This document shows, piece by piece, positions 44,865-53,591 of a stretch of DNA of 64,000 bases. The stretch lies in the NCBI RefSeq assembly GCF_900100395.1, contig NZ_FNFB01000001.1, positions 372,001 through 436,000 on the forward strand. The letters run 5' to 3'. Source of the stretch: Nonomuraea maritima. Lineage in GTDB: Bacteria > Actinomycetota > Actinomycetes > Streptosporangiales > Streptosporangiaceae. The translations under genes and the position numbers were made by a program. Position 1 is the first letter of the stretch; each line of letters opens with the position of its first letter. A model generated the notes under the pieces. The model saw nothing but the letters and a program-made list of their open reading frames with translations, did not search any database and was not told the origin of the DNA.

Positions 44865-45176
44865 ATGCGTTATCGGATGACATTCGCCGTTGGCCTGGCT
44901 GTCGGGTACGTGTTGGGCAGCAGGGCGGGGCGGGAACGCTACGAGCAGATCAAGCGAGTGGCGCAGCGCGTGGCCGACAATCCCCGGATGCAGGAGATGG
45001 CCGGGGTGATGGGGGCACAGGCGTCGAAGTACGCGGGGATGGTCCGGTCGAGGATGGGCGACACGCTGCAGCAGCGCATGCCGTTCCTCGGAGGTCATGA
45101 TCACGACACCGGCACCGGGTGGCCCGACGAGGAGGTCGCCGAGACCAGGACCCGCGAGAGCGGTATCCCCTACTGA
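44865..45176 (+). CDS. YtxH-like small membrane protein
   Basis: A 103-residue protein: membrane-anchoring segment MTFAVGLAVGYVLGSRAGRERYEQIKR, typical of actinobacterial YtxH-like proteins, then a helical and a Asp/His-rich tail. Function unknown. ATG 44865 with GGAGG at 6-nt spacing. Upstream, a 7-bp stem at 44802-44818 lies between it and tRNA-Asn. Confidence 0.8.
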   Translation: MRYRMTFAVGLAVGYVLGSRAGRERYEQIKRVAQRVADNPRMQEMAGVMGAQASKYAGMVRSRMGDTLQQRMPFLGGHDHDTGTGWPDEEVAETRTRESGIPY

Positions 45177-45180
45177 CGCA

Positions 45181-45217
45181 CGAGGGCATGGGGCCGGTCG
45201 CCGGCCCCATGCCCTCG
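45181..45217 (+). terminator. Perfect 17-bp hairpin terminator
   Basis: Arms 45181-45197 and 45201-45217 pair perfectly around TCG, 5 nt after the YtxH-like stop. No T-tract. Very stable; the remaining 45218-45406 shows no gene. Confidence 0.85.
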
Positions 45218-45406
45218 GCACACCGCCCGGCCCTTCGGCACACCGCCGCATCCACGTCCCACCGCAGGCCTCAGGACCCGCACACTTCGGCGCGTCCTTC
45301 GAGGTCGGCTGGGTGAGGCGGCTTCCTCACCGCAAGATCCGGACGGGCAGGCTGTGGCACGTGCTCGCCGGAGGCCCGTGCGGGCCTGCGGCGTGAGTCT
45401 CAAGGG

Positions 45407-45880
45407 TCAGACGCCCATGCTGCGGCGTACGCCTTCCAGGACCTGTTCGGCCTGAGCGCGGAGGCCGGGGTCGTCGGGGTCGAGGCCGTCGTCGAAGACG
45501 AACGTCCAGCCGGCCACCTCGCCGCCGGGCGGGCGCCTGGCCACGAGCCGCACCCCACCCCTGCCGGGCAGGCTCACGTGCTTGTTCACCACGATCGTCG
45601 AGTTCACCCGCTCGCGTACGGTCTCCGGCAGCATGCGCGGCTCGGCGATCCGTTCGGCGTGCCACAGGCCGTCGACGGTGAGCACGCGCACGCCGTCCTC
45701 GTCCCAGGACGCCTTGTCGATCGTCTCGTACGGCACGCGTGTCCCGTCCGAGAGGTGGAGGGCCAGGTTGGTGGCCACCACGTGGCCGTCCTTCGAGGCG
45801 GCGAACGTCAGGACCCGCTCCCCGCGCTCCAGCTGCAGGGATCGGCGCGCCTCACCGGGCAGGCGGTGGAAAAAACTCAT
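45407..45880 (-). CDS. Hypothetical conserved protein (157 aa)
   Basis: Soluble protein beginning SFFHRLPGEARRSLQLERGERVLTFAASKDGHVVATNLALHLSDG, an arrangement of beta strands seen in conserved actinobacterial proteins of unknown function. No enzymatic motif. ATG 45880 overlaps the stop of the glycosidase gene (ATGA), so the two are coupled. Confidence 0.75.
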   Translation of the reverse strand: MSFFHRLPGEARRSLQLERGERVLTFAASKDGHVVATNLALHLSDGTRVPYETIDKASWDEDGVRVLTVDGLWHAERIAEPRMLPETVRERVNSTIVVNKHVSLPGRGGVRLVARRPPGGEVAGWTFVFDDGLDPDDPGLRAQAEQVLEGVRRSMGV

Positions 45881-47151
45881 TCCACCACGGTATCCGCGAG
45901 CAGATCGAGGGTGAGAGCCGCACTCCAGGAGAAGTCGCGGCAGCCGCGCCCGCTGCCGTCGAAGGGGTCGAAGCACTCGCGGAACCCGGCCTGCCGGACG
46001 AGGCGCAGGGTGCCGTTGGTGAGCTGGCGGCCCAGCTGGTCGAGGGAGTGGACGGCGGCGGCCCGGCGCAACAGCCAGTTGGTGTTCACCCATGAGGGGC
46101 CGCGCCAGTAGCGGGTGCGGTCGAACTGGGTGGCGCGGATCTCGCAGCTCGGGACGGGGTAGCCGGTCGCCCCCATGAACCTGGCCGACTCCAGCACGTC
46201 CAGGGCGGCGTGCAGGTGGTCGGATGAGATGCCGGGGTCGAGCAGCGGCCCGAACGAGCCGACGGTGCACACCCTGATCAGCCGGTCGGCGCGCAGGTCC
46301 CTGGCGTAGAAGCAGTCGTCCCACAGGCGGTCGAGGAGCGCCCGCCTGATGCGCTCGGCCCGTTCGGCGTGCGGCGCGGGGTCGGCGCCGGCCAGCGGGG
46401 CGAGGTCGGCGAGCGCCTGGCAGGAGGCCAGCCAGATCCCGTTGAACAACGGGTCCTCGATCGCGAACGGATGCTCGTCGCGCAGGTACGCGGGGCTGTA
46501 CCCGGCGTCCCGGTAGCGCATGGCGAGCCAGACGTAGCGGTCGTGGTCGCTGTCGGGGCGGCCGCCGGCCGGGTCGGCACCTGGCCGGCCGTACCCGGTG
46601 GCGGGGAGCGCGGCGAGGGGGTCGTCCCAGGCGGGGCTGTCGTCCATGCCGGACTCCCACGGGTGGACGATCGCGGCCAGCCCCGCGCCGCCGAGGTCGC
46701 GCGTGGCGGCGAGCCAGTCGTGCTGGGCGCTCAGCGCAGGAAAGGCCCGCCGGACGAACGCCGCGTCGCCGGTGTGCCGGTACAGCCACCAGAGGGCGAG
46801 GCCGTGCAGCGGTGGCGCGGTGAGCCCTGAGGTGAGCACCTTCGGCGCGGACTCGTGCTCCTGCGAGCGCCACACCGCTGGGCCGGGATAGTAGGCCTCG
46901 CTGGTGTGGAAGACGATGTGCGGCAGCATCCCGGTCGCCCACTGCCCGCGCAGCAGGCTGAGCAGTTCGGCGCGGGCGCGGTCGGGATGGTGGCGGGCCA
47001 GGCCCATGACGACGAACGCGGAGTCCCAGCCCCACTGGTGCGGGTAGAGACCTGGCGCGGGCACGGTGCCGCAGCCCGTCCAGTTGGCCTCGAGCACGGC
47101 CATCGCCTCTCGCCCGAGTGCGGCGTCGTCGACCGCGGGCCGAGCCTCCAT
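45877..47151 (-). CDS. GH63/mannosylglycerate-hydrolase-like (alpha/alpha)6 glycosidase
   Basis: A 424-residue protein with six-hairpin style motifs: YPHQWGWDSAFVVMGLARHHP, GMLPHIVFH, HPWESGMDDSPAWD, YWRGPSWVNTNWLL and FSWSAALTLDLL. These are the catalytic signatures of the GH63/mannosylglycerate hydrolase group (acid in SGMDDSP, base near FSWS). Likely hydrolyses an alpha-glucosyl/mannosyl glycoside such as a compatible solute. ATG 47151 is preferred to upstream starts, which would add an Arg-rich non-conserved tail. No signal peptide. Confidence 0.85.
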   Translation of the reverse strand: MEARPAVDDAALGREAMAVLEANWTGCGTVPAPGLYPHQWGWDSAFVVMGLARHHPDRARAELLSLLRGQWATGMLPHIVFHTSEAYYPGPAVWRSQEHESAPKVLTSGLTAPPLHGLALWWLYRHTGDAAFVRRAFPALSAQHDWLAATRDLGGAGLAAIVHPWESGMDDSPAWDDPLAALPATGYGRPGADPAGGRPDSDHDRYVWLAMRYRDAGYSPAYLRDEHPFAIEDPLFNGIWLASCQALADLAPLAGADPAPHAERAERIRRALLDRLWDDCFYARDLRADRLIRVCTVGSFGPLLDPGISSDHLHAALDVLESARFMGATGYPVPSCEIRATQFDRTRYWRGPSWVNTNWLLRRAAAVHSLDQLGRQLTNGTLRLVRQAGFRECFDPFDGSGRGCRDFSWSAALTLDLLADTVVE

Positions 47152-47183
47152 CACCCAACTATGACCGGCGATGCCCTCGGACG

Positions 47184-47342
47184 CTATGTCCTCTTGGCGC
47201 ACTTCGCCACGAGGACGACGCCGAGCGTCACGAGACCGGCGATGAGGGTCCACTTGAGCAGCGTGAACAGGAGGCCCACGAGAGGCCCGAGGAGGAAGAG
47301 CGCGGCCACGACGGCCGCGACGATCAGAAGAATGCGTCCCAT
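47184..47342 (-). CDS. Small membrane protein (52 aa)
   Basis: MGRILLIVAAVVAALFLLGP followed by LLFTLLKWTLIAGLVTLGVV gives two transmembrane helices with a KCAKRT tail. Conserved short proteins of this type are common in actinobacteria but of unknown function. ATG 47342 to TAG 47184. Confidence 0.6.
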   Translation of the reverse strand: MGRILLIVAAVVAALFLLGPLVGLLFTLLKWTLIAGLVTLGVVLVAKCAKRT

Positions 47343-47491
47343 GACTCGAACGTTATGAGATCTTTTAAGCGGATTGCAGGCGGTCCAGGGTTGAATCAGG
47401 GACGAACCAGGGCTATCCCTACCGAAGGAACCGACGAGCCGTACCGCCCGTTGATCCGGTGAGGCAGGGGGGCCGCCTCCACGGGAGCGTG

Positions 47492-48673
47492 ATGATCCTG
47501 AGATCGCCGATGAGCAGAGAGGGCGCGGAGCACGCGCTGCGCCTCCGTGCCGAGGAACGCGACCGCGTCTCCGGCCACCTGCTCGACCTCGAGTCCCACA
47601 CGACGTACCGATTACTCAAGGGCGCGGCCCTGCGCGGCGAGACGCGCAGGCGGTGGGCGGCGGCGCAGGAGTCGCTGGCCGTCCTGTGGGTGCTGAACGA
47701 CGCCTACCGGGCCGTGCTGCGGGAGGCCGAGCGGGTCAGGGCCGAGCGCGAGCGGATGGGCGCCGAGCAGCTCGCCCGCCTCACGGAACTGCTGTCGGGC
47801 CCGTCCGTGGTGCTGCCCGCCGCCGTCGAGCCGGTCGAGCGGCGCTCGCTCCTCCCTCCGGTGGACGAGCGGCTGACCCTCGACGAGGCGGTGGTCCGGA
47901 TGAACGGCGCCTTCGGCGAGGTCACGTCCGCGCTGAACGACATCGACGCCGTCTGGAACGTCCTGCTCCCCCGTCTCGACGCCGCCGAGGCCGACCTGCG
48001 CGCGATCGGCGAGCTGGCGGCCCTGCTGGGCGAGGACGCCACGCTGGAGGCGACGCAGGAACCGGCCCGGCTGCGGGCGGCGGTGGTGGAGGACCCGCTC
48101 GGGCCGTCCGTCGAGCAGGACCTCGACCGGCTGGTCCGGCTGCTCGGCGACCGCCGCGCGGAGCTGGAGCTCGCGCGCGCGGCCAGGGACGAGTACGCCG
48201 AGCGGCGCGAGAACCTGACCGCCGCGCTCGACGAGGTGCGGGCGGCCGAGAGCGAGGCGCGGCTGGCCCACGGCAAGGTCGTCGTCAAGATCGCCCTGCC
48301 GCCGCAGGCCCAGCCGCGCAGCCGGGTGGACGCGTTGGCCGCCGCGCTCGACGCGCTGGACGTGTCAGCCGAACCCTGGGTGCGGCGGGGACGGCGGCTG
48401 GCGGCGCTGGAGGACGAGACCCGCGAGGCCGCCGGCCAGGCGCGGGCCGCCGCCCAGGCACTGTACGGGCTGCTCGTCCGCCGCGACGAGTTACGCGGCC
48501 GGCTCGGCGCCTTCCAGGTGATGGCGGCGCGCAAGGGGCTCGCGGAGGCCCCGGACGCCACCCGCCTGTACGAGCGAGCCAGGGCGCTGCTGTGGAGCGC
48601 CCCCTGCGACCTGACGCGTGCGGCGGCCGCGGTCGACGACTACCGGCGCGCGATCCACGGAGGTGCCGCATGA
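47492..48673 (+). CDS. Coiled-coil protein, first gene of PknG-type operon
   Basis: A 393-residue protein dominated by long heptad-like helices (AEERDRVSGHLLDLE, RMGAEQLARLTELL, RRAELELARAARDEYAERRENLTAALDEVRAAESEA), no membrane segment or catalytic motif. Probably a structural or adaptor partner of the kinase. ATG 47492 follows GGGAG; GTG 47489 and ATG 47510 are alternatives. Its stop overlaps the kinase start by 4 bases. Confidence 0.72.
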   Translation: MILRSPMSREGAEHALRLRAEERDRVSGHLLDLESHTTYRLLKGAALRGETRRRWAAAQESLAVLWVLNDAYRAVLREAERVRAERERMGAEQLARLTELLSGPSVVLPAAVEPVERRSLLPPVDERLTLDEAVVRMNGAFGEVTSALNDIDAVWNVLLPRLDAAEADLRAIGELAALLGEDATLEATQEPARLRAAVVEDPLGPSVEQDLDRLVRLLGDRRAELELARAARDEYAERRENLTAALDEVRAAESEARLAHGKVVVKIALPPQAQPRSRVDALAAALDALDVSAEPWVRRGRRLAALEDETREAAGQARAAAQALYGLLVRRDELRGRLGAFQVMAARKGLAEAPDATRLYERARALLWSAPCDLTRAAAAVDDYRRAIHGGAA

Positions 48674-50808
48674 GCCGTTGCACGCAGCCCGGCTGCGCGG
48701 GAACGATCGACGAGGGCTACTGCGACCTGTGCGGCCACGCCGAGAGCCCGCCGCCCCTCCCGTCGTCACAGCCGTCGTCGCTCCCGTCGCGGCCTGACCC
48801 GGGGTCCGGACCTGAGACGCGTCCCGCGGGCAGGCCGACCGGGGGCACCGGACGGTCGCGGACGGGCGTGCCCGACACCGTGGCCGACCTGCCGGCGGTG
48901 CCGGAGCGCGACCCCGCGGACGCGGTGCTGGACGACCCCCAGGTGCCGGAGGACAAGCGGTTCTGCGCGAACCCCGCGTGCGAGAAGGAGGTGGGCCGGT
49001 CCCGTGACGGGCGGCCGGGGCTGACGGAGGGGTTCTGCCCGCACTGCCGTACCCGCTTCTCGTTCACCCCCAAGCTGCGCGAAGGGGATCTGGTGGGCGG
49101 CCAGTACCGAGTGCTGGGCTGCCTGGCGCACGGCGGGCTCGGCTGGATCTACCTCGCCTCCGACGAGAACCTCGACGGCCGCTGGGTGGTGCTGAAGGGC
49201 CTGCTCAACTCCATGAACGCCGAGGCGCTGGCGGCGGCGGAGGCCGAGCGGAAGTTCCTCACCACGGTCGACCACCCCAACATCGTCAAGATCTTCAACT
49301 TCCAGCGCTCGTCCGGACTCGGGTACATCGTCATGGAGTACCTGGGCGGGCAGTCGCTGCACGACCTGCGCCTCCAGGGCCCGCTCTCGCTGCGCGAGAC
49401 CCTCGTGTACGGGCGCGAGATCCTGCAGGCGCTCGCGTACCTGCACGAGAGCGACCTGGTCTACTGCGACCTCAAACCGGCCAACGTGATCAGGGTCGGC
49501 CGGCGGCTCAAGCTCATCGACCTGGGCGCGGTGCAGCAGCTCGGCTCCCCGGTGGGCTCGTCGTGGGTCACGCCCGGCTACCACGCGCCCGAGTTGCGCG
49601 ACCGTCCGCAGTCGGTCGCCGCCGACCTCTACACCGTGGGCAGGACGCTCGCGGTGCTGGCGGTGCCCGGGTTCAGCCCGTGGCAGGGCGGCGGGCCCGC
49701 ACCGCTGCCGGCCGACTGCGGGCACCCGTCGTTCACCCGGCTGCTGCGCAGGGCCACCGCGCCCGACCCGGCCGACCGGTTCCAGAGCGCGTGGGAGATG
49801 GAGGAGCAGCTCCTCGGGGTGCTGCGGGAGATCAGCGCGCTCGAGGCCGGGGTGCCGTACCCCGCACTGTCGCGGTTCTTCGGGCCGGAGCGCGCGGCGG
49901 TCGGCGCCGCGCTGTCGCAGGACCCCCACGAGGTGTTCGGGCCGCTCGACCCCGTGGCGGTGGCGACGGCGCTGCCCGCTCCGCAGGTCGACCCGTCCGA
50001 CCCGGGAGCCGGCGCGCTGGTGGGGCTCGCCGGGCGTGACGGCAGGGAGCTCGTCGAGCAGCTCGCGAAGCTGCCGCCGACGCCGGAGACGCGGCTGACG
50101 CGGGCGCGGCTGCTGGCCGAGGAGGGCGCGGCCGAGGCCGTCACGGAGCTGGACGAGCTCAGCAGGGACCTGCCCGGCGACTGGCGGGTCACGTGGTACC
50201 GGGCGGTCCTCGCGCTGACCACGGCCCACCACGACGAGGCGGTGGCGCTGTTCGACGCGTGCCTGTCGGAGCTGCCCGGCGAGCTCGCGCCCAAGCTGGC
50301 GCTCGGCCTCGCGCTCGAGTGCGCGGGCCGGCCCGCCGCCTCCTGGTACGACCTCGTCTGGCGGACCGACCGCTCCTTCGTCAGCGCGGCGTTCGGGCTG
50401 GCGAGGGCGGGTCGGATGGACGTCCTCGACGAGGTGCCCGCCTCGTCGGTGTACCGGACGGCGGCGCAGGTGGCGCTCGCGGCCTCGGCGGTGCGGCGGC
50501 CCGACGTGGCCGCGCTGGGTCCTGACGAGCTGACGCGGGCGGCCGGCCGGCTGGCGGCGCAGACGAACCTCGACACCCGCCGCCGCGACCTGCTCACCGC
50601 CGAGATCCTGCAAGGGGCGCTGACGTGGCTGGAGTCGAACCCACCGCCGAAGCTCGGTGAGCTCTCCGGGGCGCCGTTCACGGAGGTGGGGCTGCGGCGG
50701 CGGCTGGAGACGATCTTCCGGCGGCTGGCGCTCGCGGCCGGCTCCCGCGAGGAGCGCCACGCCCTCGTCGACCGGGCCAACACCGTACGGCCGAGGACCT
50801 GGCTGTGA
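48670..50808 (+). CDS. pknG: PknG-like serine/threonine protein kinase with zinc and TPR domains
   Basis: A 712-residue soluble kinase. N-terminal zinc ribbon CTQPGCAGTI...CDLCG, a second rubredoxin-like knuckle CANPACEKEVG...CPHC, kinase domain about 140-400 and C-terminal helical TPR repeats (about 450-700). Lys176 (VVLKG), Asp267 in YCDLKPANVI and Asp284 in LIDLGA (DLG for DFG) follow the PknG pattern. M. tuberculosis PknG (750 aa) controls glutamate/2-oxoglutarate metabolism through GarA and lies in an operon with glnH and glnX, as here. Start overlaps the upstream gene and its stop overlaps the phosphatase gene. Confidence 0.92.
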   Translation: MSRCTQPGCAGTIDEGYCDLCGHAESPPPLPSSQPSSLPSRPDPGSGPETRPAGRPTGGTGRSRTGVPDTVADLPAVPERDPADAVLDDPQVPEDKRFCANPACEKEVGRSRDGRPGLTEGFCPHCRTRFSFTPKLREGDLVGGQYRVLGCLAHGGLGWIYLASDENLDGRWVVLKGLLNSMNAEALAAAEAERKFLTTVDHPNIVKIFNFQRSSGLGYIVMEYLGGQSLHDLRLQGPLSLRETLVYGREILQALAYLHESDLVYCDLKPANVIRVGRRLKLIDLGAVQQLGSPVGSSWVTPGYHAPELRDRPQSVAADLYTVGRTLAVLAVPGFSPWQGGGPAPLPADCGHPSFTRLLRRATAPDPADRFQSAWEMEEQLLGVLREISALEAGVPYPALSRFFGPERAAVGAALSQDPHEVFGPLDPVAVATALPAPQVDPSDPGAGALVGLAGRDGRELVEQLAKLPPTPETRLTRARLLAEEGAAEAVTELDELSRDLPGDWRVTWYRAVLALTTAHHDEAVALFDACLSELPGELAPKLALGLALECAGRPAASWYDLVWRTDRSFVSAAFGLARAGRMDVLDEVPASSVYRTAAQVALAASAVRRPDVAALGPDELTRAAGRLAAQTNLDTRRRDLLTAEILQGALTWLESNPPPKLGELSGAPFTEVGLRRRLETIFRRLALAAGSREERHALVDRANTVRPRTWL

Positions 50809-51662
50809 CGGGCGCAGCCCAGGAGGCGGCGGGCTGCCCGGTGTGCGGCGCTCCCGTGCTCGTGGGCGACTCCTACTGCGAGGCGTGCGGGCACGCGCTC
50901 AACGCTCCCGCCTGCGTCTCGTGCGGCGCTCCTGCGGTGGACGCCGAGGGCTACTGCGAGCGGTGCGGCCTTCGCCAGCCGTCCGGACGCGACCACGTGG
51001 AGACGACGCTGGACGGGGGCGCCGCGGCGGTGACCGACAGGGGCTTGCGCCGCCCCCGCAACGAGGACGCGGTGGCCCTGGTCCAGGCGGGCGACGCCGT
51101 CGTGGTCGTGGTGTGCGACGGCGTGGGGTCGTCGCCGAGGGCCGACGAGGCGTCCGCGGCGGCGGCCGGGACCGCGTCCGCCGCGCTGGCCGGAGGCGTG
51201 TCGCAGGCGGAGGCGTTCGGGCTGGCCGCCCGCGCGGTTGCCGAGCTGGCCACCTCCCCCGAGGACGCCCCCGCCTGCACGTACGTCGCCGCCGTGGTGG
51301 AGCCGGACGGGCGGGTGTCGCTGGCCTGGGCGGGCGACTCCCGCGCGTACTGGCTGCCCGGCGGTTCCGGGGCACCCGTGCCGCTGACCGTGGACGACAC
51401 CGTGGCGACCGGGGAGATCACCGCCTGGCTGGGCGCCGACGCCGGCGCGGTCGGCCCCCACGTGCGCACCCTGGTCCCGCCCGAACCCGGCCTGCTGCTC
51501 GTCTGCAGCGACGGGCTGTGGCGCTACCTGGACGGCTACGCCGTCCCCGCCGCAGGGACGCCCGTCGAGACGGCCCGCGAACTGCTCCGCCACGCGCTGG
51601 ACCGCGGCGGCCAGGACAACGTGACGATCGCCTTGATCCCCCGAGGAGAAGTGCATGACTGA
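50805..51662 (+). CDS. PP2C-family serine/threonine phosphatase with zinc ribbons
   Basis: A 285-residue PPM phosphatase. Two N-terminal zinc ribbons (CPVCG...CEACG and CVSCG...CERCG), then the catalytic domain with metal-binding motifs RPRNEDAVAL and VVCDGVGSSPRADEAS and the C-terminal GGQDNVTIALI. It likely reverses phosphorylation by the adjacent PknG-like kinase. GTG 50805 overlaps the kinase stop; its end overlaps the VWA start by 8 bases. Confidence 0.9.
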   Translation: MTGAAQEAAGCPVCGAPVLVGDSYCEACGHALNAPACVSCGAPAVDAEGYCERCGLRQPSGRDHVETTLDGGAAAVTDRGLRRPRNEDAVALVQAGDAVVVVVCDGVGSSPRADEASAAAAGTASAALAGGVSQAEAFGLAARAVAELATSPEDAPACTYVAAVVEPDGRVSLAWAGDSRAYWLPGGSGAPVPLTVDDTVATGEITAWLGADAGAVGPHVRTLVPPEPGLLLVCSDGLWRYLDGYAVPAAGTPVETARELLRHALDRGGQDNVTIALIPRGEVHD

Positions 51663-52956
51663 CCAGCCCGCTTTCACCATGACCATCGACCAGAACAAGT
51701 ACCTGCCGCTCGGCGGGCGCGAGGTGCACGCGATCGTGACGGTCGCGTCGGCGGGCGGCCCGGTCGTGCGTCAGGACGTGCCCGCCGAGGCCGCTGAAGT
51801 GATCATCATTGACACGTCGGGGTCGATGAGCGGCAGCAAGATCCGCGAGGCGCGGCAGGCCGCGGCGACGGCGGTGCGCACGTTGCGCGACGGGGTGCAC
51901 TTCGCCGTGGTGGCCGGGACGGAGTCGGCCCACCTGGTCTATCCGGGCCGCGGCGCCGGGCTGGTCGAGGCGAACCGGGCCACCAGGGCCGAGGCCGAGC
52001 AGGCCATCGGCCGGTTGCTGGCGCACGGCGGCACCGCCATCGGCTCGTGGCTCGACCTTGCGGGACGCCTGTTGAGCACGCGCCCGTCGGCGATCCGGCA
52101 CGCGCTGCTGATGACCGACGGCCAGAACAACGAGCGCCCCGACGTGTTCGACTCCGTGCTGCGCTCGTGGAGCGGCGCGTTCGTGTGCGACGCGCTGGGC
52201 GTCGGTGACGACTGGGTGCCCGCCGAACTGCGCAAGGTCGCCGAGGCGCTGCTCGGCACGTTCGACTTCGTCCGTGACCAGGCCGACCTGCCGGAGTACT
52301 TCCGGCGGCTGACGCAGACGTCGATGAGCAAGACGGTGGCCGAGGTGTCGCTGCGGGTGTGGGTGCCGCAGGCCGCCGTGCTGAAGTACGTCAAGCAGGT
52401 CTCCCCCACGCTGCTCGACCTGACGGGCAAACGCGCCGACGTCAACCCACTGACCGGCGACTACCCGACCGGCTCGTGGGGCGCGGAGGAGCGCGAGTAC
52501 CACGTCTGCGTCGAGGTGCCCACCGGGCAGGTCGGCCAGGAGATCAGGGCGAGCTGGATCAAGCTCGTCCGCCCCGACACCGAGGAGGTCCTGGCCGGCG
52601 GGAACGTGCTCGCGCAGTGGAGCGACGACCTCGCGCAGTCGACCCGGATCAACCGGAAGGTCGCCCACTACACCGGCCAGGAAGAGCTGCACGAGCTGAT
52701 CCAGGAGGGACTCGGCGCGCGGGCGGCCGGCGACGTCGACACCGCGACCGCCCGCCTGGCCGAGGCGCGGCAGATCGCCGAGAACACCGGCAGGGAGGAC
52801 ACCCTGCGACTGCTGAACAAGGTGATCGAGCGCGACCCGGAGACGGGAACCGCCCGCCTGCGCAGGGACGTGGCCAAGGCCGACGCGATCGCGCTCGACA
52901 CCGGGTCGGTGCGGACCAGCAGGCTGCGTGAGCGGAACGAGGGGACTGACCGCTGA
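51655..52956 (+). CDS. VWA-domain protein
   Basis: A 433-residue protein. The MIDAS metal-binding motif IIIDTSGSMSGSKIREAR begins at Asp53; a beta-sandwich-like middle and a charged helical C-terminal region (VDTATARLAEARQIAENTGRED) follow. VWA proteins act as metal-dependent adhesion/assembly platforms; here likely scaffolds kinase, phosphatase and FHA. No membrane helix. Translationally coupled on both sides (TGATG to FHA gene). Confidence 0.88.
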   Translation: MTDQPAFTMTIDQNKYLPLGGREVHAIVTVASAGGPVVRQDVPAEAAEVIIIDTSGSMSGSKIREARQAAATAVRTLRDGVHFAVVAGTESAHLVYPGRGAGLVEANRATRAEAEQAIGRLLAHGGTAIGSWLDLAGRLLSTRPSAIRHALLMTDGQNNERPDVFDSVLRSWSGAFVCDALGVGDDWVPAELRKVAEALLGTFDFVRDQADLPEYFRRLTQTSMSKTVAEVSLRVWVPQAAVLKYVKQVSPTLLDLTGKRADVNPLTGDYPTGSWGAEEREYHVCVEVPTGQVGQEIRASWIKLVRPDTEEVLAGGNVLAQWSDDLAQSTRINRKVAHYTGQEELHELIQEGLGARAAGDVDTATARLAEARQIAENTGREDTLRLLNKVIERDPETGTARLRRDVAKADAIALDTGSVRTSRLRERNEGTDR

Positions 52957-53591
52957 TGGCCACCTGCCCGCAGGGGCACGCGTCCGGCGCCGACGACTAC
53001 TGCGACGTCTGCGGGGCCCGCATGAGCGCGGGCACACCCGGGGGCGGGCCCACGAGCGTGCTGGCGCCGGAGACGCCGCCCGCCGAGTGTCCCGTCTGCC
53101 GGGCGCCGCGCGCCGGACAGTTCTGCGAGGTGTGCGGCCACGACTACGCCGGCACCGGCGCGAACACCCCGTCATTCGCCACGCAGGTGCGGTGGGAGGC
53201 CGTCGCCGCGGCCGATCACGCCTACTACCAGCGGGTCGTCGGCGCGGGCGGTCCGGACGCCGGCGCGGTGTCGTTCCCGCCCTACTGCCCGGAGCGCTCG
53301 TTCGCGCTGGAGGGCGAGCAGGTGCGCATCGGACGGCGCAGCCGGGCCAGGAACCTCACCCCCGAGATCGACCTCACCGGTCCGCCGGAGGACACCGGCA
53401 TCTCCCACCTGCACGCCGTGCTGCTGGCCCAGCCGGACGGCACCTGGCTGCTGGTGGACCCGGGCTCGGCCAACGGCACCCAGGTGAACGGCCGTCCGAT
53501 CGGGGTCAACGTGCCGGTCCCGGTCGGCGCGGGAGACCGCATCCACCTCGGCGCGTGGACGGTCCTCACCCTGAGGGAGGGGGCGCCGTGA
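52956..53591 (+). CDS. FHA-domain protein with zinc ribbons
   Basis: A 211-residue protein: N-terminal zinc ribbon (CPQGHASGADDYCDVCG, then CPVC...CEVCG) and a C-terminal FHA domain (RIGRRSR...GISHLHAVL...VDPGSANGTQVNG) that binds phosphothreonine. Candidate readout of kinase activity, analogous in role to GarA/OdhI, though without the known N-terminal phosphosite motif. Stop overlaps the GlnX gene start (GTGA). Confidence 0.9.
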   Translation: MATCPQGHASGADDYCDVCGARMSAGTPGGGPTSVLAPETPPAECPVCRAPRAGQFCEVCGHDYAGTGANTPSFATQVRWEAVAAADHAYYQRVVGAGGPDAGAVSFPPYCPERSFALEGEQVRIGRRSRARNLTPEIDLTGPPEDTGISHLHAVLLAQPDGTWLLVDPGSANGTQVNGRPIGVNVPVPVGAGDRIHLGAWTVLTLREGAP